Source: Victivallales bacterium
GTDB taxonomy: Bacteria > Verrucomicrobiota > Lentisphaeria > Victivallales > JAADHT01
Assembly: GCA_016930955.1 (NCBI GenBank)
Contig: JAFGFR010000200.1
Span: forward strand, 1 to 9,573
Direction: 5' to 3'
Length of the DNA stretch: 9,573 nucleotides
Shown: positions 1-5,508 of the stretch, piece by piece
Position numbering within the stretch: the stretch's first letter is position 1
How the letters are laid out: every line of letters starts with the position of its first letter
Translations under genes and position numbers: made by a program
The notes under the pieces: generated by a model
Seen by the model: only the letters and a program-made list of their open reading frames with translations
Told to the model about the DNA's origin: nothing
Databases searched by the model: none

Positions 1-385
1 GCTGACATACTCCCTCCTCCCGCATACAGGCAGCCTCACAGAATCGGACGTCATGGAGGAGGCGGCAATGCTGAACATCAAACCCGCCGCGTTCGAGGGT
101 TTCGCCGCAAAAGAGGCCCCATTGTTGCCTGTGAGTCTGCATTCCGACGGTCTGAAGCTCGAGATGATGAAGAGGGCCGAGAAGGACGGCTCGATTATTT
201 TCAGGATCGTCGAGACGTACGGAGCCCGGTCGAAGGGGAAGATGCACATCCTTCTATCCGGGGCGACCATATGCGAGACCGACATGCTCGAGTGGAACGA
301 CAAGGCGGACATCAAGGCAGAGGAGAACATGATACATTTGGAGTTCAGCCCATTCGAGATCAGGACCTACAGGATGAGAATTTAA
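1..385 (+). CDS. Alpha-mannosidase-like protein, GH38 family, C-terminal fragment
   Basis: This is the end of a gene that begins before the window. The frame is open from base 2 and runs to a TAA at 383-385, so the first ATG inside it (53) is not the true start. The 127 visible residues begin with LTYSLLPHTG and continue through ALLPVSL-like, LKLEMMKRAE, IIFRIVETYG, CETDMLEW and LEFSPFEIRTYRM segments. This order matches the C-terminal beta-sandwich domain of bacterial GH38 alpha-mannosidases, where a (Y/F)xLxPHxG strand is followed by a strand with LEALK(K/R)AED and ends in FxPFEIKTxRL. Family members hydrolyse alpha-mannosides, but the catalytic domain lies outside the window, so the activity cannot be checked here. 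A LacI regulator follows 356 bp downstream on the same strand and may control carbohydrate genes, though the interval is filled with repeats. The family call is from recalled motifs. Confidence 0.8.
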   Translation, partial: LTYSLLPHTGSLTESDVMEEAAMLNIKPAAFEGFAAKEAPLLPVSLHSDGLKLEMMKRAEKDGSIIFRIVETYGARSKGKMHILLSGATICETDMLEWNDKADIKAEENMIHLEFSPFEIRTYRMRI

Positions 386-410
386 GCTCTTCCAGGCGGG
401 GACTTGCGGT

Positions 411-493
411 ATCCAGCAAACCACTTCGGGGTCGTGGCTGAGACACTCGGAGGCCGTCCAGCACCGGGCCCGGACGAACGGGGTTTGCTGAAT
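411..493. repeat. Imperfect inverted repeat bounding an 83-bp GC-rich segment
   Basis: The segment begins with ATCCAGCAAACC (411-422) and ends with GGTTTGCTGAAT (482-493). These are reverse complements with one mismatch in 12. Inside it is a further small hairpin, CGTCC...GGACG, around a GGGCCC core. The right arm abuts exactly the first base of the mobile-element-like repeat at 494. No second copy of this segment is seen in the window. It could be a separate small palindromic element, a structured transcript end of the upstream mannosidase gene, or part of a larger composite repeat. It lacks a T-run, so it is not a classic intrinsic terminator. Confidence 0.5.
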
Positions 494-699
494 GAGCCAG
501 TTCCAAAACTCCGCGTGAACCGCGTTGGGAGCGCAGGCCGTGCCTCCGCCCCAACCCTTTGGGCGGCAAGCTCTTTTGGCTCGAATGTCACGCCGGAGCG
601 GTCGGGACAGACCATACAGGTATGCCCGCTCCCGCATCGGCGTGGCCTAGCATCAAAAATGGCAGGCCGCGCGGCCACGGGTAGTTTTGAAATTGGCTC
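494..699 (+). mobile_element. MITE-like repeat, long copy 1 (206 bp)
   Basis: The left end GAGCCAGTTCCAAAACTCCG and the reverse complement of the right end (GAGCCAATTTCAAAACTACC) form terminal inverted repeats of about 19-20 bp. The element is flanked by GAAT at 490-493 and GAAT at 700-703, a perfect 4-bp direct repeat typical of a target duplication. The interior aligns along its whole length with the reverse complement of 5509-5741. Shared blocks include a CCTCCGCCCCAAC segment, CAGGTATGCCC and AATGGCAGGCCGCG. A 6-bp stem CCGCCC/GGGCGG with a 9-nt loop lies at 546-566. No transposase is encoded; open frames through it are by-products of high GC. It lies between the GH38 gene and the LacI gene and may supply part of the leader of the latter. 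Confidence 0.8.
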
Positions 700-708
700 G
701 AATATGTA

Positions 709-722
709 CGTTGGCTCCAACG
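709..722. promoter_or_regulatory. Perfect palindrome upstream of the LacI-family gene (possible operator)
   Basis: CGTTGG-CT-CCAACG is a 6+2+6 palindrome. It lies 5 bp before the AAGGAAG ribosome-binding site and about 19 bp before the chosen start of the LacI-family gene. LacI/GalR proteins bind short palindromic operators and often repress their own gene, so an autoregulatory site is plausible. As RNA it would also form a small hairpin. No second copy was noticed elsewhere in the window, so the assignment rests on position and symmetry only. Confidence 0.35.
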
Positions 723-741
723 ATATAAAGGAAGAATGGTC

Positions 742-1728
742 ATGGCCGCGACTTTGAAGATGATCGCCAAGGCAGGCAACGTGGATGTGTCCACCGTTTC
801 ACGCGCATTGAGGGATGACCCCAGAGTCAAGGCCGCCACCAGGGACACCATCAAGTCGCTCGCTCTAGAAATGGGATACAAGCCCAATTGGGCCGCACGC
901 TCGCTAGTTGCCGGAAAGACCCGCACGGTGTGGCTCCTCATCCCCGACATCCGCAACAGCACAGAGCAGGCTCCCGCACGTCACGCGGCATCATATCTCG
1001 ACAACAAGTATGGCTATGACCTCATGGTCGTCTTGCACCAGAACGACGCACGGATATACCACAGGATAATCGAGAAACTCTGTCAGAACGCCGCTGACGG
1101 GGTGATAATAGTGCCCAGAGGATCCCGGAATGATCAAGACTTCTCCCCGATGCTCCACGGGCGGGGTTTTCCTGCGGTGTTCATGGACCGCCATCCCGCA
1201 AAAACCAAAATCCCCTGCGTCATCACAGACAACTTCAATGCCTGCCGGAAGATGGTCGGGATGTGCGCGGACGCTGGAGCAAAAGCTGTCATAGATGTCT
1301 CAGGATGCCCCGGGAACAACGCCGCCGCCGCAAGGTCCAGGGCCGTGCTCTTCGAATCTCGCAAAAGAAATATGCTCCATTTGCACTGCGACGAACGATA
1401 TGTCGTCTCATCGGAATGGCCAAAAAACATCGCAGTCTTCGCGACCTCGCAGTCCGCGATTTGCAATTTCATTCGTACAAACAGCCATCTCGCTGATGGT
1501 CGCGACATGCTTCTCGCCTGCTTCGACGACTGGATCGGGGAGCCCTTCCCCGGGAAAATAGCACTTGTCGCAAAACAAGATTTCAAGACCATGTCCGAAC
1601 GCGCATGCGACCTCGTCATGTCTATGATCAATGGCAATGGCAAGAAAATCCCGCAAGGCTCAAGGCTCAAGGTGCCTGTCGAATCCATTCTGACTGTCGA
1701 CAACACCTTCCAACTGGCTCCGGGATGA
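742..1728 (+). CDS. LacI/GalR-family transcriptional regulator
   Basis: The 328-residue protein has the usual LacI-family length. Residues 4-24 (TLKMIAKAGNVDVSTVSRALR) are the N-terminal helix-turn-helix, with the characteristic VSTVSRAL at about 16-23. Residues 46-55 (YKPNWAARSL) are the DNA-minor-groove hinge helix. From about residue 62 (TVWLLIPDIRN) a periplasmic-binding-protein-like effector domain follows, with DGVIIVP (119-125), an FATSQSAICNFIR segment (233-245) and FDDWIG (261-266) at the positions expected for ligand-pocket loops. The start at 742 is preferred to the ATG at 736 because AAGGAAG (728-734) lies 7 nt before 742 but only 1 nt before 736. The effector domain is divergent: the usual NPFF after the first strand is RNSTEQ, so the ligand cannot be predicted. 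Neighbouring mannosidase suggests a sugar ligand, by inference. Its 3' end faces the UroD-like gene with only 21 bp between stop codons and no visible terminator. Confidence 0.9.
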   Translation: MAATLKMIAKAGNVDVSTVSRALRDDPRVKAATRDTIKSLALEMGYKPNWAARSLVAGKTRTVWLLIPDIRNSTEQAPARHAASYLDNKYGYDLMVVLHQNDARIYHRIIEKLCQNAADGVIIVPRGSRNDQDFSPMLHGRGFPAVFMDRHPAKTKIPCVITDNFNACRKMVGMCADAGAKAVIDVSGCPGNNAAAARSRAVLFESRKRNMLHLHCDERYVVSSEWPKNIAVFATSQSAICNFIRTNSHLADGRDMLLACFDDWIGEPFPGKIALVAKQDFKTMSERACDLVMSMINGNGKKIPQGSRLKVPVESILTVDNTFQLAPG

Positions 1729-1749
1729 ATTCCGCGGGCATAAGAAGGC

Positions 1750-2883
1750 TCAATATTTCCCGTAAGTCCTGGCGGTCTCGACCATGGCATACAGGTTTTC
1801 GAATGGTGTGTCCCGGCCGCACTGATCGCCTGTGGAAAGGATAAAGCGTCCACCTTCGCGAGCGTCATCAATCGCTTTTTTCGAGGCCTCGACAACATCC
1901 TGAACGGAACCTTGCAGCATCACATTCGTAGTGTGCAGATTGCCTTTAAGCGTCAGCTTGTTGCCATACAGTTTTTTCAATTCCATCAGGTTGCAGTCGC
2001 CCATGGGCGGGGTCTCCAGCGGGTCGATCACTGTCAAACCGGTCTCCTCCGCCATTATTTTTACCAGTGCCGTCTCCGGCCCGCAGGAATGAACATGGGT
2101 GGGCATGCCCGCCGCTGTCGCCAGCTCGATGACCCTCTTTACTGCCGGCAATGAGATCTGTCGAAGTATATCTGCCGTTTGAAACACCAGCGTCCCGGAG
2201 CCTCCGACACATAGAAAATCAGGCCTTGTTCCCATCCCCATGATCCTGTGAAAACGCTTTTCGGCCTCGATAACCCGCTTCTCAGCCCATTCTCCGTGCA
2301 TTTCCGGATGATCATAGTAGTTGAAGATGTCCTCTTCGTTCCTCAAGGCGGAAGTCGAACAGCAGAAAACACCGATGAGTCCCTGATCGCCCATCAGATC
2401 CTTGACCCTTTTAAAACCCTCCGGCCCCAGGTCGACAGGTTTGACCCCCTCCAGCACTTCCCATTTTTCAGGTATTGCCGGAAGACAGACTTTGGAGGGA
2501 TCAACATTCCCCGCCGGGGAATCCGCTACAAAATAAACGTCAACCTTGTTGTGCCACACAGGTCTATGGTTTTCCAGATAATATCTCTGAGTAATTATCC
2601 TATCCCCGCTTTTCGAGACTATTGCGGTCTGCCATTCAGGCTGATTTGCTGCCTCCTCCGGGAAGGTCAGGGGGAAGTAGCCATCCATAAGTGAGTCGAT
2701 ATTAAAATATTTGGCACACTCGATATATGCTTCCCAAATCGGACAGTCGTTGTAAAGATACAAGTCCCAGAAGGGCTTCCCGGTAAGTTTCGCCGGGATC
2801 ATGTTGGAAAAATCCGGCGCCACCGGGACACAGTCAGGAATCTCCCCTCTTAGCACCGTCAGCAATCGCTCTCTGTTCGTCAT
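1750..2883 (-). CDS. Uroporphyrinogen decarboxylase (URO-D/MtaA-like) family protein
   Basis: The 377-residue protein starts MTNRERLLTVLRGEIPDCVPV, the standard N-terminus of URO-D-superfamily proteins. It carries HVHSCGPE (263-270) and STGDQCGRDTPFENL (350-364). The His265-x-Cys267 pair plus Cys355 correspond to the H-x-C...C zinc ligands of the MtaA/CmuA methyltransferase branch, rather than true heme-pathway HemE. A role in corrinoid-linked methyl transfer is therefore possible, but no corrinoid protein or partner methyltransferase is in the window. The frame stays open to an ATG at 2934, but that ATG lies inside the repeat at 2916-2965. The ATG at 2883 has GGAGG 9 nt upstream and begins the conserved family N-terminus, so it is the chosen start. 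The gene is divergent from an AraC-family regulator (174 bp between starts), which is a likely controller. Family call is firm; reaction is unknown. Confidence 0.88.
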   Translation of the reverse strand: MTNRERLLTVLRGEIPDCVPVAPDFSNMIPAKLTGKPFWDLYLYNDCPIWEAYIECAKYFNIDSLMDGYFPLTFPEEAANQPEWQTAIVSKSGDRIITQRYYLENHRPVWHNKVDVYFVADSPAGNVDPSKVCLPAIPEKWEVLEGVKPVDLGPEGFKRVKDLMGDQGLIGVFCCSTSALRNEEDIFNYYDHPEMHGEWAEKRVIEAEKRFHRIMGMGTRPDFLCVGGSGTLVFQTADILRQISLPAVKRVIELATAAGMPTHVHSCGPETALVKIMAEETGLTVIDPLETPPMGDCNLMELKKLYGNKLTLKGNLHTTNVMLQGSVQDVVEASKKAIDDAREGGRFILSTGDQCGRDTPFENLYAMVETARTYGKY

Positions 2884-2915
2884 CTCCAAAAACCTCCGTG
2901 TCTCTAGATCCTTGA

Positions 2916-2965
2916 GAACCAATTCCAAAACCAACGCGGTTCACGCGGAGTTTTGAAACTGGCTC
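2916..2965 (-). mobile_element. MITE-like repeat, short hairpin copy (50 bp)
   Basis: The sequence begins GAACCAATTCCAAAACC and ends GAGTTTTGAAACTGGCTC, so the whole unit folds on itself. Its reverse complement matches the first 35 bases of long copy 1 nearly exactly (through GTGAACCGCGTTGG) and then passes directly to about 15 bases of the opposite terminus. It is thus a long element with its interior deleted. It lies 32 bp before the start codon of the UroD-like gene and would be a stem-loop in that gene's 5' leader if transcription starts upstream. No exact flanking duplication is visible (TTGA left, ATAC right). Confidence 0.72.
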
Positions 2966-3057
2966 ATACGATTGATTTCCTAAATATTGATATTGTAATT
3001 CTTCTCAAGCATGATATCTTGTCCTGTATTGATTATTTATTGTGCCATATTGATATT
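2966..3057. promoter_or_regulatory. AT-rich divergent control region between UroD-like and AraC-family genes
   Basis: This stretch is far richer in A+T than its surroundings. ATTGAT occurs four times (2971, 2986, 3028, 3049), and the 11-mer ATATTGATATT occurs twice exactly (2984-2994 and 3047-3057). The last three ATTGAT copies are spaced 42 and 21 bp, whole multiples of a helical turn, which suits binding by an AraC-type protein to tandem sites on one DNA face. A weak leftward promoter candidate is TTGAGA (3003-3008, minus) with TATTTA (2981-2986, minus), spacer 16. A weak rightward candidate is TTGATA (2987-2992) with CATGAT (3010-3015), spacer 17. The boxes overlap the repeats, so the regulator could affect both genes. 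All promoter calls are by eye. Confidence 0.4.
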
Positions 3058-3912
3058 ATGAAGATCGAGCACCTGAAAAGCGAAGACAAGGTTGATTTTT
3101 TCAAGGGGATAAACCTTGCCCGGTTGAGCGCGTTTTCCGTGACTTCAAAGCTGCATGACCATGATTTCGCCGAAATTTTCTTTATCAACATGGGTGAGAT
3201 AATCCATAAGATCAACGGCCGGAGTCAGGTGGTGAAGGCAGGTCAGGTGGTGTTCATCCGGCCTGATGATGTGCATGGCTTCGGTAATTCCGGAGCTGAA
3301 TGCGAGATGTATAACCTTGCTTTCAGGAGGCAACTGCTGGAAAAATGTGCGGATTTCGCGGAAAACAGCATCTCTTTGGAAGCATTCTATTCTCCTGATG
3401 ATCCGCCCGTGTTGGAATTGGATGAGATCGAGAAAGCACAATTGTCGCACGAGATTGAATCAGCCGGGGGGGAATTGATCGCCAATCCCCAGGGTGCCAG
3501 ATGCAGATTGTATATTATCGTCTTGAAACTGTTTGCCGCGAGATTTCCACAAATAAATAGACAGCCGGCTGCAGGGATGCCGGCATGGCTTGATGAATTA
3601 TGCGCCAAGATGAGACAGAAAAACAATTTCATCAAAGGGCTTCACAGGATGCAGGAATTGGCTTGCTGCTCTCCTGAACATCTTTGCCGATGCTTTAAAA
3701 ATCGTCTTGGCCAGTCACCTACGGAGTTTATTAATGAGTTGAGAATCAACTATGCAGCTTCCCTGTTGATCCATTCCGATGAAAAAATCTTTACCATCGC
3801 CATGAACTCAGGCTTCGCCAATCTCAGCCATTTCTATCACCAGTTTAAGAAAATATACCGACTTTCACCCGCTGTTTATCGAAAAAAACAACAGCAGCAT
3901 GTGGTGCCCTAG
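3058..3912 (+). CDS. AraC/XylS-family transcriptional regulator
   Basis: The protein has 284 residues from the ATG at 3058, a normal length for the family. Residues about 30-75 (KLHDHDFAEIFFI...INGRSQVVKAGQVVFIRPDDVHGF) form a cupin-type sensor domain with the H-x-H and PxxxH pattern. Residues about 190-275 hold the double helix-turn-helix: MQELACCSPEHLCRCFKNRLGQSP for the first motif and TIAMNSGFANLSHFYHQFKKIYRLSP for the second, with the typical SHFxxxFKKxxxxSPxxYR signature. The frame is open upstream to a TTG at 2953, but that codon lies in the repeat and the added residues look non-coding, so 3058 is preferred even though no clear Shine-Dalgarno precedes it. It is divergent from the UroD-like gene and probably regulates it. 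A run of seven G lies at 3466-3472 inside the linker. Confidence 0.9.
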   Translation: MKIEHLKSEDKVDFFKGINLARLSAFSVTSKLHDHDFAEIFFINMGEIIHKINGRSQVVKAGQVVFIRPDDVHGFGNSGAECEMYNLAFRRQLLEKCADFAENSISLEAFYSPDDPPVLELDEIEKAQLSHEIESAGGELIANPQGARCRLYIIVLKLFAARFPQINRQPAAGMPAWLDELCAKMRQKNNFIKGLHRMQELACCSPEHLCRCFKNRLGQSPTEFINELRINYAASLLIHSDEKIFTIAMNSGFANLSHFYHQFKKIYRLSPAVYRKKQQQHVVP

Positions 3913-3986
3913 AAAAATCCCGGCAAGGATATACCATGCCGCGGAGGGGTTGACAAAAAAATGGCAAAGGGAGATAAAAGGTTTCA

Positions 3987-4007
3987 GCCTCATTTTGCGA
4001 GTGAGGC
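3987..4007 (-). terminator. Possible weak terminator hairpin at the end of the DJ-1 gene
   Basis: On the minus strand GCCTCA (4007-4002) pairs exactly with TGAGGC (3992-3987) around a 9-nt loop. The stem contains the TGA stop codon of the DJ-1-like gene. The following bases TGAAACCTTTT contain only a short T-run about 7 nt from the stem, so this is a poor match to an intrinsic terminator. It could just be a chance stem in the coding end. Confidence 0.25.
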
Positions 4008-4553
4008 GAACATTTCTTTCATGAGCTGCCTGGCTTTCGGTGAGTCGCCGAGCGCCTCGGCGACTTTGACGGTGAAGTCGAATGCCGCACCCGGCCCCTT
4101 GCCGGTGACGATATTGCCGTCAACCTCGGCGTTGTTCCCGGTGTAGCTGGCATCTGAGAGAGCATTCTTAACCAGTGCCATCGGATAGCCGGTGCATACT
4201 TTCCCGGTCATTATCCCGGCCTCTGCCAAGACGATCGGCGCGGCGCATATGGCAGAGACTATTTTTCCGGCGCCATGCATTTCCCGGACAAGCGACACGA
4301 GCTTTTGCGAATTCCGCAGATTCTCGGCACCCGGCATTCCCCCGGGAAGCACCAGCGCGTCCAGAGAGGCCGCGTCGAGCGCATCCAGGGCGCAGTCAGT
4401 CCCGACGGCAATCCCGTGCGCCCCGGCAGGCGGGGAGTCATCCAGCGCAACAAGCAGCACCTCGTGGCCAAGACGCCTAAGCACATCCGCCGGCACAACA
4501 ACCTCTATCTCCTCGTATCCGTCAGCAAGGACGATCGCAACCGTCTTCCTCAT
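3990..4553 (-). CDS. DJ-1/PfpI family protein (YajL-like)
   Basis: The 187-residue protein matches the length of DJ-1/YajL proteins. The N-terminus VAIVLADGYEEIE contains the conserved acidic residue Glu17 (equivalent to DJ-1 Glu18). The nucleophile-elbow motif SAICAAP at 100-106 places the reactive cysteine at 103. LVLPGGMPGAENLR (67-80) and GKGPGAAFDF (151-160) are further family hallmarks, the latter like the GPGTAIDF of YajL. Family members are reported as protein or glyoxal repair enzymes and redox-sensitive chaperones; which one applies here is not shown. The ATG at 4553 is chosen because AGGAGG lies 5 nt upstream; the frame extends to 4592, but that part lies in the repeat at 4581-4629. 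The upstream YjiK-like gene points the same way, 105 bp off, separated by a hairpin. The gene converges with the AraC-family gene. Confidence 0.9.
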   Translation of the reverse strand: MRKTVAIVLADGYEEIEVVVPADVLRRLGHEVLLVALDDSPPAGAHGIAVGTDCALDALDAASLDALVLPGGMPGAENLRNSQKLVSLVREMHGAGKIVSAICAAPIVLAEAGIMTGKVCTGYPMALVKNALSDASYTGNNAEVDGNIVTGKGPGAAFDFTVKVAEALGDSPKARQLMKEMFASLAK

Positions 4554-4580
4554 CACAGCCTCCTCATTTCCTCGTGTATT

Positions 4581-4629
4581 GAGCCAATTCAAAACTCCCC
4601 GTGGCCGCGCGGAGTCTTGAAACTGGCTC
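4581..4629 (-). mobile_element. MITE-like repeat, short hairpin copy (49 bp) with 4-bp flanking duplication
   Basis: GAGCCAATTCAAAACTCC at the left pairs with GGAGTCTTGAAACTGGCTC at the right to give a nearly perfect stem of 18-19 bp closing on CCGTGGCCGCG. It is flanked by TATT at 4577-4580 and TATT at 4630-4633. Compared with long copy 1, it keeps about 30 bases of the right end (through GTGGCCGCG) and about 20 of the left end, so the interior deletion differs from that of the 2916-2965 copy. It lies between the YjiK-like stop and the DJ-1 start, 27 bp before the latter. In RNA it may act as a processing, stability or attenuation hairpin. There is no T-run for an intrinsic terminator. A further ATTGGCTC at 4636-4643 resembles one end. 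Confidence 0.78.
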
Positions 4630-4658
4630 TATTGCATTGGCTCTCCCTGCAAATCAAA

Positions 4659-5468
4659 TCATTTTTTCGGGCCGAGTATGTAGAACTCGTCGTTTTCGCC
4701 GCAGACGAAGACTTTCCCGCTGGCGGGGTCTATCGTTATTCCCTCCGGCTTGTCGAAATCCCTTTTGAAATCACTCCAGCCCTTTGTAAGATATACGACG
4801 GCTAGCAGCTCGCCATGCACGGTGCATTCGACTATGCATCTGGACTCCTGGCTTAGGATGAGCAGGTTTCCGCTGCGCGGGTCTATGCATATTCCTGAGG
4901 CATCGCCAGTTTTCATCCCCTCCAGATCGAAGGGGATATCAACCTCGCCGGTACCGATATGGATTCGCATTATCGTCTTGGGATTCTTCTCCTTGACGGC
5001 ATAGACGAACTTGTTGATCTCGTCATAGGCGACACCCTCGAACCCCTCGTTGTCACCGATGGACATATCGAGCTTGATGGAAGTGGAGTCGTCTCGGTCT
5101 ATCGCCGAGGCATCAGGGGCAATGCTGACAAAAAGCAGCGTCGAGGTGCTCTCCTCGGCCAAAATGAACCTTCCTTCGCCCATGTAGGCAATACCTTCCA
5201 TGTCATCCATGCCGGTAAGCTTGATGTCCCTCAAGACACGCCCCTCGAAATTTATCTCCCTTATCAGGGGAGGGGAGTCCTGGATGACAAACAGCGTCCC
5301 TGTGTCGGGGTTGAATGCTATGCCCGAGGCGTTCCTTGCGTAGGGTATCCGCATTCTGGGCGCACAACGCACATGCCCACCTATAAGCGACCTGGGATCC
5401 GGCGCGACATCCTCGCAGCCGGAAATCATCATCATCATCATCAACAACAACAACAACAACAACAACAT
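4659..5468 (-). CDS. YjiK-like SdiA-regulated-domain lipoprotein
   Basis: From the ATG at 5468 the protein has 269 residues. It opens with a signal peptide of unusual make-up: Met, eight Leu, five Met, then ISGC, a good lipobox with the lipidated cysteine at 18. The mature part carries the YjiK/SdiA-regulated repeats: NASGIAFNPDTGTLFVIQD, DMEGIAYMGEGRFILAEE, EGFEGVAYDEINKFVYAVKEKNP, DASGICIDPRSGNLLILSQESR and KPEGITIDPASGKVFVCGEND. These suggest a beta-propeller fold anchored to a membrane outside the cytoplasm. Its substrate is unknown. The start is unsettled: no Shine-Dalgarno precedes 5468 and the predicted peptide lacks a positively charged n-region. A TTG at 5507 in frame would add MSIREFDPRYLTS, with two Arg, but starts only 2 bp from a repeat. 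E. coli yjiK was linked to SdiA quorum sensing; nothing here shows such control. Confidence 0.85.
   Translation of the reverse strand: MLLLLLLLLMMMMMISGCEDVAPDPRSLIGGHVRCAPRMRIPYARNASGIAFNPDTGTLFVIQDSPPLIREINFEGRVLRDIKLTGMDDMEGIAYMGEGRFILAEESTSTLLFVSIAPDASAIDRDDSTSIKLDMSIGDNEGFEGVAYDEINKFVYAVKEKNPKTIMRIHIGTGEVDIPFDLEGMKTGDASGICIDPRSGNLLILSQESRCIVECTVHGELLAVVYLTKGWSDFKRDFDKPEGITIDPASGKVFVCGENDEFYILGPKK
5427..5468 (-). repeat. Trinucleotide microsatellite encoding the signal-peptide core
   Basis: On the minus strand the tract reads ATG, then eight TTG, then five ATG, all in the frame of the lipoprotein gene. It gives 14 consecutive codons that differ only at the first base and are all potential bacterial initiation codons. 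Gain or loss of units keeps the frame and changes only the length of the hydrophobic core. The plus strand shows it as five CAT followed by eight CAA and one CAT. Confidence 0.95.
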
Positions 5469-5508
5469 GGAGGTAAGATATCGGGGATCGAATTCTCTAA
5501 TGGACAAT

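Noticed and set aside
404..757. Long open frames across the 386-735 region and across 5441-5944 that give similar peptides
   Set aside because: They run through the repeat in several frames and on both strands at once, change frame relative to the repeat, and resemble no known family. The shared peptide similarity comes from the DNA repeat.
1711..1720. GAGCCAGTT-like match to the repeat end at the C-terminus of the LacI gene
   Set aside because: Only nine bases match and the coding sequence runs through undisturbed, so it is probably chance.
2953..3057. N-terminal extension of the AraC-family protein from a TTG at 2953
   Set aside because: The TTG lies in the hairpin repeat and the added residues come from the AT-rich control region; the family N-terminus fits the ATG at 3058.
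3466..3472. Seven-G run in the AraC-family gene as a phase-variation switch
   Set aside because: The frame is intact, a seven-base run is only moderately slippery, and there is no variant evidence.
3913..3950. CGGCA/TGCCG stem after the AraC-family stop as an intrinsic terminator
   Set aside because: The stem is short with a mismatch and no T-run follows it.
5427..5468. Tandem CAT/CAA tract as a CRISPR or protein-repeat domain on the plus strand (poly-His/poly-Gln)
   Set aside because: It has no spacers, and the minus-strand reading gives a coherent signal peptide ahead of a lipobox and a recognised family; the plus-strand reading has no such context.
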